Positions 14,780 to 19,365 of a DNA stretch of 19,365 nt are shown here, one piece after another. The notes under the pieces were generated by a model. The model was not told where the DNA came from. It was given only the letters and a program-made list of their open reading frames with translations, and did no database searches. Source of the DNA: an uncultured Clostridia bacterium (GTDB lineage Bacteria; Bacillota; Clostridia; Oscillospirales; Acutalibacteraceae); NCBI GenBank assembly GCA_946002045.1, contig CAMFYM010000014.1, forward strand, positions 1 through 19,365. The letters run 5' to 3'. The first letter of the stretch is position 1, and each line of letters opens with the position of its first letter. The position numbers and the translations under genes were made by a program.

Positions 14780-14785
14780 CTTGCT

Positions 14786-15127
14786 TTATAGGCCGAAGCT
14801 TACACTCAATGCCTGATTTACCTTTCCCATATCGCCGGTGTCAAGGCTCCCCATCTTTTCCTTCAGTCGCCTTTTGTCAATAGTTCTGACCTGCTCCAAA
14901 AGGACTATACTGTCCTTTGCCAAGCCACAATGCCTTGCATCTACCTCAATATGAGTGGGCAGATTGTTTTTATCCTTTTGGGAGGTGATGGCAGCAGCAA
15001 TTACTGTTGGTGAAAATTTATTACCCACATCGTTTTGAACGATAAGTACAGGTCGCACGCCACCCTGCTCCGAGCCAACAACAGGACTTAAATCAGCATA
15101 ATATATTTCGCCTCGTTTAATTATCAA
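14786..15127 (-). CDS. mazF: MazF/PemK-family endoribonuclease toxin (NdoA-like)
   Basis: A 113-residue protein very like NdoA (EndoA) of Bacillus subtilis, a sequence-specific mRNA interferase that cuts single-stranded RNA. The conserved start MIIKRGEIYYADLSPVVGSE, the RPVLIVQND strand, the FSPTVIAAAIT segment and the HIEV and ILLEQVRTID blocks are all present, with the catalytic Arg and Thr in the expected places (RPV near residue 25 and AAAITSQ near 45-51). The start is TTG at 15127, with AAGGTGA six bases upstream. Usually an EndoAI-type antitoxin gene lies just upstream; here the upstream 169 bases hold no such gene, only the region shared with divergent cotJA. The antitoxin may be elsewhere or absent. 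Confidence 0.92.
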   Translation of the reverse strand: MIIKRGEIYYADLSPVVGSEQGGVRPVLIVQNDVGNKFSPTVIAAAITSQKDKNNLPTHIEVDARHCGLAKDSIVLLEQVRTIDKRRLKEKMGSLDTGDMGKVNQALSVSFGL

Positions 15128-15259
15128 TTAAATCACCTTCAAATATTAAGCGTCTTTTTTGTGTTTTTTATCTTCAAAAATAGCATTGCCAATTTTTATC
15201 CGTCCTATTCCATTATATGTATTTTCTTTATTATGTTTTTGTCAAAGTGAAAAATTTAT

Positions 15260-15267
15260 CATATTAT
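15260..15267 (+). promoter_or_regulatory. Possible sporulation-sigma -10 element for cotJA
   Basis: CATATTAT lies 30 bases before the cotJA start on the plus strand. It resembles the CATACAnT -10 box of sigma-E and is near the CATAnnnTA box of sigma-K, either of which would suit a coat gene. No convincing -35 box is visible, so this is weak support. Confidence 0.3.
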
Positions 15268-15296
15268 GAAATATATCACAATAAAGGAGAGATACT

Positions 15297-15503
15297 GTGG
15301 AAAATTATGTTGACCTTTTTAAGCCAAGCTTCTTAAAAAAAGAGCAACGCCCTGCTTTGCCTAAGGATGCAGCAGTAACAATGGCGTATATTCCTTTACA
15401 GCTTGAGCTAATCACATATGAAGACTCAAAGGGACTTGATAACGGAACAATATTCCCTGTCCTTAACAAACCATTTAAAGGAAAGTGGGTTAAAGAAATA
15501 TGA
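15297..15503 (+). CDS. cotJA: Spore coat-associated protein CotJA
   Basis: A 68-residue protein matching the CotJA family of spore coat components, which sit in the inner coat and depend on CotE in Bacillus. The centre has the family pattern AAVTMAYIPLQ...ITYEDSKGLDNGTIFPVLNKPFKG: a tyrosine-proline strand followed by a small loop ending in GTIFP and a proline-bounded strand. The start is GTG at 15297 with AAAGGAGAG upstream. It overlaps cotJB by four bases. It is one of only two plus-strand genes here. Its presence indicates a spore-forming lineage. Confidence 0.8.
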   Translation: MENYVDLFKPSFLKKEQRPALPKDAAVTMAYIPLQLELITYEDSKGLDNGTIFPVLNKPFKGKWVKEI

Positions 15504-15736
15504 ATAAAACAAAATTATTAAGACGAGTCAGCGAGCTTGGCTTTGCTATGCACGAGGTAAGACTGTTTCTTGACACTCATCCCGATGACCCTGATGCACA
15601 GCAAATGTTTGACAAATACAAGAAAAAATATGACGCAGTTAAGGCAGAATATGAAAAGCAATTCGGTCCTCTTACTCTTAACGGATATAACAGCGACGAG
15701 TGGCTAAAGGACCCTTGGCCTTGGGAAAATCACTAA
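15500..15736 (+). CDS. cotJB: Spore coat protein CotJB
   Basis: A 78-residue protein of the CotJB family. The recognisable features are LRRVSELGFAMHEVRLFLDTHPDDPDA near the N-terminus (two helices with the LDTHP motif), a charged helix with YKKKYDAVKAEYEKQFGPL, and the C-terminal DPWPWEN tail, which is nearly diagnostic. It overlaps cotJA (ATGA) and so is coupled to it. In Bacillus the operon continues with cotJC, a manganese-catalase-like protein. Here a terminator follows within a few bases and no cotJC is present, so any CotJC partner must be encoded elsewhere or be missing. Confidence 0.9.
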   Translation: MNKTKLLRRVSELGFAMHEVRLFLDTHPDDPDAQQMFDKYKKKYDAVKAEYEKQFGPLTLNGYNSDEWLKDPWPWENH

Positions 15737-15739
15737 ATG

Positions 15740-15777
15740 AATAAGCTCTCTTTAGGACACCCCAAAGAGAGCTTATT
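15740..15777. terminator. Bidirectional terminator between cotJB and gatD
   Basis: AATAAGCTCTCTTT and AAAGAGAGCTTATT form a perfect 14-bp stem with a 10-base loop. It stands between the convergent ends of cotJB (15736) and gatD (15780) and can serve both. T-runs on each side are weak (TGTTTATCTT on the plus strand). Confidence 0.75.
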
Positions 15778-15779
15778 GT

Positions 15780-16505
15780 TTATCTTGCAATATATAATTT
15801 TTTGACTTGATTTCTTGCCTTTTCCTCAAGAGTGTCATTAAGAGGTGTCAGTTCAACATTTGAATATTTATTCTCTAACGCTTTCTTTATGAGCAAATCG
15901 GCAAAATCCGGATTTTTAGGAAGAACAGGGCCGTGGGAATATGTGCCGAAGGTGTTTTTAAATCTTACGCCCTCTGTGCCGTCCTCGCCGTTATTACCGT
16001 AGCCCTTAATCATTTTTCCAAGAGGCTCAACCTGACTGCCGAGGTATGTTCTGCCACTGTGATTTTCAAAGCCTACAACCTCTATGCCCTCCTTGGTCTT
16101 ATAGGCAAAGTTGCCTATCATACGCTCCTCCTTGCCCTCAGTATAAAAATCCAGAGCACCAAGATATTCAAGCATTTTGCCGTCATATGTTTTGTAATAC
16201 TTTCCCAGCATTTGGTAGCCACCACAAATTGCAAGAACAACTCTTGAACCGTGTATAGCCTTATTTATTTCAACATCCTTACCCTTTTTTAAATCGTCAA
16301 GCAAAACATCCTGCTCAAAATCCTGTCCTCCACCAATAAACAAAATATCATAGTCATCGGCATTAAAGGACTTACCCATTGTGATTGCGTCAGTTTTTAC
16401 TTCAATACCACGCCTTGTCATTCTGTCTGTTAAGGCAATAATATTACCACGGTCACCGTAAAGATTAAGCATATCAGGATAAAGATGTGCAATTCTAATC
16501 ATCAT
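15780..16505 (-). CDS. gatD: Lipid II isoglutaminyl synthase, glutaminase subunit GatD
   Basis: The 241-residue glutamine amidotransferase half of the MurT-GatD enzyme. It releases ammonia from glutamine, which MurT uses to turn the D-Glu of the lipid II stem peptide into D-isoglutamine, a step needed for efficient crosslinking in many Gram-positives. It has the class I CobB/CobQ-like layout: IGGGQDFEQD (58-67), the nucleophile Cys94 in AICGGYQM, and the catalytic His191 in GTYSHGPVLPKNP. Cys94 and the general layout agree with the Staphylococcus aureus enzyme. The ATG at 16505 overlaps the murT stop by four bases and has AAGGAAT upstream. It acts in the cytoplasm before lipid II is flipped. 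Confidence 0.95.
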   Translation of the reverse strand: MMIRIAHLYPDMLNLYGDRGNIIALTDRMTRRGIEVKTDAITMGKSFNADDYDILFIGGGQDFEQDVLLDDLKKGKDVEINKAIHGSRVVLAICGGYQMLGKYYKTYDGKMLEYLGALDFYTEGKEERMIGNFAYKTKEGIEVVGFENHSGRTYLGSQVEPLGKMIKGYGNNGEDGTEGVRFKNTFGTYSHGPVLPKNPDFADLLIKKALENKYSNVELTPLNDTLEEKARNQVKKLYIAR

Positions 16506-17875
16506 TCCCAAAATTCCTTACCTCCTAATCTTTTGGCAATAACAGGGCGCATTGTCATCATTGATGTATATGTGGGTACAATATAAACATCGTTGCCCTG
16601 CGCCTGTGCAATATCAACAAGGGTATTGTAATCCTCATTTTCTATCACCTGTATTTCACGGCCGTTGGTGCCCTCATACTTAACTCTGACAGCCATATCG
16701 TAGCAGCGCTTACCACACACATAAAGATTTTTTACATTATCCTTTTTGAATATATCACAAAAATCAACATCCCAAATCCAACTAATATCTCTGCCGTCTG
16801 CTGCATTATCATTGAGGGACAGAATAAGTGTAAAATCGTCGTCTATTGATTTTAGGAAATTCATTGTTTGACTAAAGCCTGCCGGATTTTTAACAAGAAT
16901 AACATTTATCTTATTATCGCCACAGTCAAACTGCTCCATTCTGCCAAAGGCTCCGTTAAAGCTTTCAAGAGCAGAATAAATAGTCTTGTTATCAAGACCG
17001 ATAGCAGATAATGCAGAGGAGCAGCCAATAGCATTATATATGTTATAAGCACCACCGATATTGATTTTTGTAATATTTTTATCACCGTTAAAATCTGTTA
17101 CTACGATAGAATGATTGGGCTTAAGCTCCTCTACCGAAATAACCGAAAAATCAGGCTGAGCTCTTTTGTAGCCACATTCGGTACACTCAAAGCCACCAAG
17201 ATGACCGTAGGTGTGATATGAATATTTGTACTCGTGCTTACAGAAAATACAATACTTTGCGTCTGATATTTCAGGCTCCTTTGCATCCTTATCAAAGGGT
17301 ACATTAACACCATAGGTAACGATTTTATTAGGAATTTCCTTAGCCATAGAATATGTTAATGAGCAGTCAGCATTAAGGCACACAACAGCCTCCGGCAAAT
17401 TCTTAATTGACTCCTTAATTGCATTAAGTGTATGAGTAACCTCGCCATATCTGTCAAGCTGGTCACGGAACACATTTGTTACAAGAACAACATCTGCTCT
17501 AATATATCTTGATACCTCTCTAAAGGCATTTTCGTCACACTCAACAATGGCATATTCCTTTTTACATTTACCTGTTACGGAGGAATTCATAATAAAGGAC
17601 GCTGTAATACCGGTAATTAAATTTGCACCTGACTTGTTAATAAAATAGGTTTTGCCTGCTGTTTTTAAGCCCTCCTCAATAATTCTGCAGGAGGTGGTTT
17701 TACCGTTTGTACCTGTAACAATTATAACCTTAACATTTTTTGAAAGGTCAGACAAAACATTCCTCTTCACCTTTAGGGCAATTCTACCTGGCAGGGTTGT
17801 TGCTCCTCTGCCTAATTTTTGTAAGACAAAATGAACAAATCTGCATACAAGACAGCTTAATAATACTCTCAACAA
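16502..17875 (-). CDS. murT: Lipid II isoglutaminyl synthase, ligase subunit MurT
   Basis: The 457-residue Mur-ligase-like half of the MurT-GatD complex, which uses ATP to activate the D-Glu alpha-carboxyl of lipid II for amidation. The ATP loop GTNGKT is at 55-60. A four-cysteine zinc ribbon (Cys209, Cys212, Cys231, Cys234) is inserted in the central domain, as in characterised MurT proteins. The C-terminal domain holds NPAGFSQTMNFL and SLNDNAADGRDISWIWD, the block specific to this subgroup. The N-terminus has a hydrophobic stretch then GRGATTLPGRIALK, also typical. The start appears to be TTG at 17875, preceded by AAGGATG. It follows the carboxypeptidase gene by 47 bases with no strong terminator, so co-transcription is plausible. 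Confidence 0.95.
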   Translation of the reverse strand: MLRVLLSCLVCRFVHFVLQKLGRGATTLPGRIALKVKRNVLSDLSKNVKVIIVTGTNGKTTSCRIIEEGLKTAGKTYFINKSGANLITGITASFIMNSSVTGKCKKEYAIVECDENAFREVSRYIRADVVLVTNVFRDQLDRYGEVTHTLNAIKESIKNLPEAVVCLNADCSLTYSMAKEIPNKIVTYGVNVPFDKDAKEPEISDAKYCIFCKHEYKYSYHTYGHLGGFECTECGYKRAQPDFSVISVEELKPNHSIVVTDFNGDKNITKINIGGAYNIYNAIGCSSALSAIGLDNKTIYSALESFNGAFGRMEQFDCGDNKINVILVKNPAGFSQTMNFLKSIDDDFTLILSLNDNAADGRDISWIWDVDFCDIFKKDNVKNLYVCGKRCYDMAVRVKYEGTNGREIQVIENEDYNTLVDIAQAQGNDVYIVPTYTSMMTMRPVIAKRLGGKEFWE

Positions 17876-17922
17876 ATCACATCCTTAACTATATTTATGA
17901 TTGATAACTGCCTGTTAGCAGC

Positions 17923-19302
17923 TTATTTTCTTCTTTGTGGAGGAGGGAGATAGTCGTCGGGTCTGTTCTCTATTTCCTCAATTCTTTTTGCCTTTTGCAT
18001 ACGGCGCTTCTTTTTCTTTTGATTATTGCTGACAACAAGCATAAAGTATATAATTGCCAAAAGCACAATTACCACTAATGCAATTTTAACAAAGGTTGAG
18101 CCGAAAAACGCCTTAATCGCATTTATCACCTTTAAAAAGGTTGACAGCTCAATATCATTGGCAGCCACTAAATCCACTGTCGCAACCACTTGGTCACCGT
18201 AAATAATTTCTGCCTTGCAAACATCCTGACCCTTTAACACAGGCGCCTTAAGGCTTTCAGGCTTATCAACTGCCTTGATGATAACTGCTGATTTATCGAG
18301 TGATGCAGGTACAATTACATTAGTGTCAGCCTTTGCCACAAGCTGAACACTGTCTGCATCCTTGCCATCCTCAACTGCTATCTCTCCTATTACCTCGCTA
18401 TCGCTCACTAAGGTTGTATATTTTAGGCTATCGAACGCCCACTCAAACAATGATTTAGCGTCAATAAAGGAGCACTTTGACTCATAGGGCTCTCCGTTAA
18501 TGGGCTGACGGGGGGATTTCATAACAACAGCAAGATAATTGTAGCCGTCCTTGGAGGCTTTGGTAATTAAGCAGTATTCTGCCTCCTCGGTTGAGCCTGT
18601 TTTAATTCCCTGTGCGTATTCATAGTAATATGAAACATAGCCGGGGTGAAGCATAAGGTTTGTATGACCCAATGTCATATTTTTATACTTAATATCTGTT
18701 TTTGTGGAATACTTAATAAAGTTAGGATTTTTAATGGCATCTAATGTAATAGTTGCCATATCCCTTGCAGTTGTGTAGTGATTTTGGTTATGAAGTCCGT
18801 CGGGATTAACAAAGTTTGTGTCCTTACAGCCTAATGACTTAACATACTTATTCATTTCATCAACAAAGGCAGCAGTGGAGCCGGAAACATACTCGGCAAG
18901 CACGTGACAGGCATCACAGGCAGAATATACCATTGTGAGATATAAAAGCTCATCAATAGTTAGCTCGTCCCCAACCTCTATTCCTGCAACCTGAGCACCT
19001 GTACCGAGAGTTGCGTCGAATGCCGACTGGCTCATTTTTGTTTTTGCATTTAGGTCCTTAACATTATTAAGCACAACCATTGCAGTAACAATTTTTGTTA
19101 ATGATGCAGGATAAAGTCGTTTGTCCGAATTTTTTTCTGCAACGACAGGATGATTATCGTCATCAAGATTTATCAGCATATATGCCTCGGCATATATTTT
19201 TCTATCAGGCTTATATGTAGCTGCATTGGCAGTAAACGGCACACATAACACCGTTGTGAGCATAATAATTATTGCTAAAACAGAAGAAAGTGTTTTTTTC
19301 AT
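17923..19302 (-). CDS. Membrane-anchored D-Ala-D-Ala carboxypeptidase (S11), SxN altered
   Basis: A 459-residue penicillin-binding protein of the DacA/DacF type, which removes the last D-Ala of stem peptides outside the cell. A signal peptide (1-28, ending TANA) leads to the S11 domain with SLTK (Ser67, Lys70) and KTGS (Lys234-Ser237). In place of the usual SxN (often SGN or SAN) it has SAC at 127-129, so the Asn is replaced by Cys. A PBP5-type C-terminal beta domain spans roughly 300-385. Unlike DacA, which ends in an amphipathic helix, it has a transmembrane helix (about 404-425) and a 34-residue basic, proline-rich cytoplasmic tail. The ATG at 19302 has AAAGGTG upstream. Confidence 0.88.
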   Translation of the reverse strand: MKKTLSSVLAIIIMLTTVLCVPFTANAATYKPDRKIYAEAYMLINLDDDNHPVVAEKNSDKRLYPASLTKIVTAMVVLNNVKDLNAKTKMSQSAFDATLGTGAQVAGIEVGDELTIDELLYLTMVYSACDACHVLAEYVSGSTAAFVDEMNKYVKSLGCKDTNFVNPDGLHNQNHYTTARDMATITLDAIKNPNFIKYSTKTDIKYKNMTLGHTNLMLHPGYVSYYYEYAQGIKTGSTEEAEYCLITKASKDGYNYLAVVMKSPRQPINGEPYESKCSFIDAKSLFEWAFDSLKYTTLVSDSEVIGEIAVEDGKDADSVQLVAKADTNVIVPASLDKSAVIIKAVDKPESLKAPVLKGQDVCKAEIIYGDQVVATVDLVAANDIELSTFLKVINAIKAFFGSTFVKIALVVIVLLAIIYFMLVVSNNQKKKKRRMQKAKRIEEIENRPDDYLPPPQRRK

Positions 19303-19330
19303 AGACTTGACACCTTTAATTGAAAAATAT

Positions 19331-19336
19331 ATTATA
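19331..19336 (-). promoter_or_regulatory. Candidate -10 box of the carboxypeptidase operon
   Basis: TATAAT on the minus strand lies 28 bases upstream of the carboxypeptidase ATG, in a very AT-rich stretch at the window edge. No clear -35 is visible; TTAATA stands 19 bases upstream. It probably drives the carboxypeptidase gene, murT and gatD together. Confidence 0.45.
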
Positions 19337-19365
19337 ATAGTAGTTTATCATTTTTTATTAAGAAT

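Overview
The window reads as the chromosome of a low-GC, spore-forming, Gram-positive member of the Clostridia, most likely an Oscillospirales/Ruminococcaceae-type gut bacterium. That placement is inferred from CotJA and CotJB spore-coat genes, the MurT-GatD peptidoglycan amidation pair, a Bacillus NdoA-like MazF, strong AGGAGG-type ribosome sites and frequent TTG/GTG starts. No rRNA or tRNA is present to confirm it. Everything is on the minus strand except cotJA-cotJB.

Positions 71-10138 hold a compact block of 16 minus-strand genes in the order of a PBSX/XkdE-XkdU-type myophage: small terminase, large terminase, portal, prohead protease, major capsid, three connector genes, a LysM baseplate protein, a gpD-like hub, a gpV-like spike, gp25, baseplate J, gpI and a short tail fibre. 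Reading frames are intact and genes touch or overlap, so the block looks like one translationally coupled transcription unit ending at the hairpin at 28-58. What is missing is striking. Between the tail-terminator-like gene and the LysM gene, where such phages carry sheath, tube, tail chaperones and tape measure (several kb), there is only a 29-codon ORF. There is also no integrase, repressor, replication gene, holin or endolysin, and the small terminase lacks the usual N-terminal DNA-binding domain. Capsid, packaging motor and baseplate therefore remain without a tail shaft and without sequence-specific packaging. This is the best candidate here for an undescribed system: a domesticated, possibly GTA-like or ultra-short-tailed particle. 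Its function is inference.

Positions 10139-10305 form a control region with a strong hairpin, a candidate promoter and an AT palindrome. Positions 10306-14542 are a host operon running dut, a DMT exporter, a PutP-like sodium symporter and a membrane acyltransferase. The dut leader (about 14543-14714) is unusually rich in hairpins.

Positions 14786-15127 encode a MazF/NdoA endoribonuclease with no antitoxin next to it. Diverging from it, 15297-15736 encodes CotJA and CotJB without CotJC. Positions 15780-19302 are a cell-wall cluster, probably transcribed together: a D,D-carboxypeptidase with a C-terminal membrane anchor and an altered SxN motif, then MurT and GatD, which amidate the D-Glu of lipid II. 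No gene-free stretch is longer than about 245 bases.
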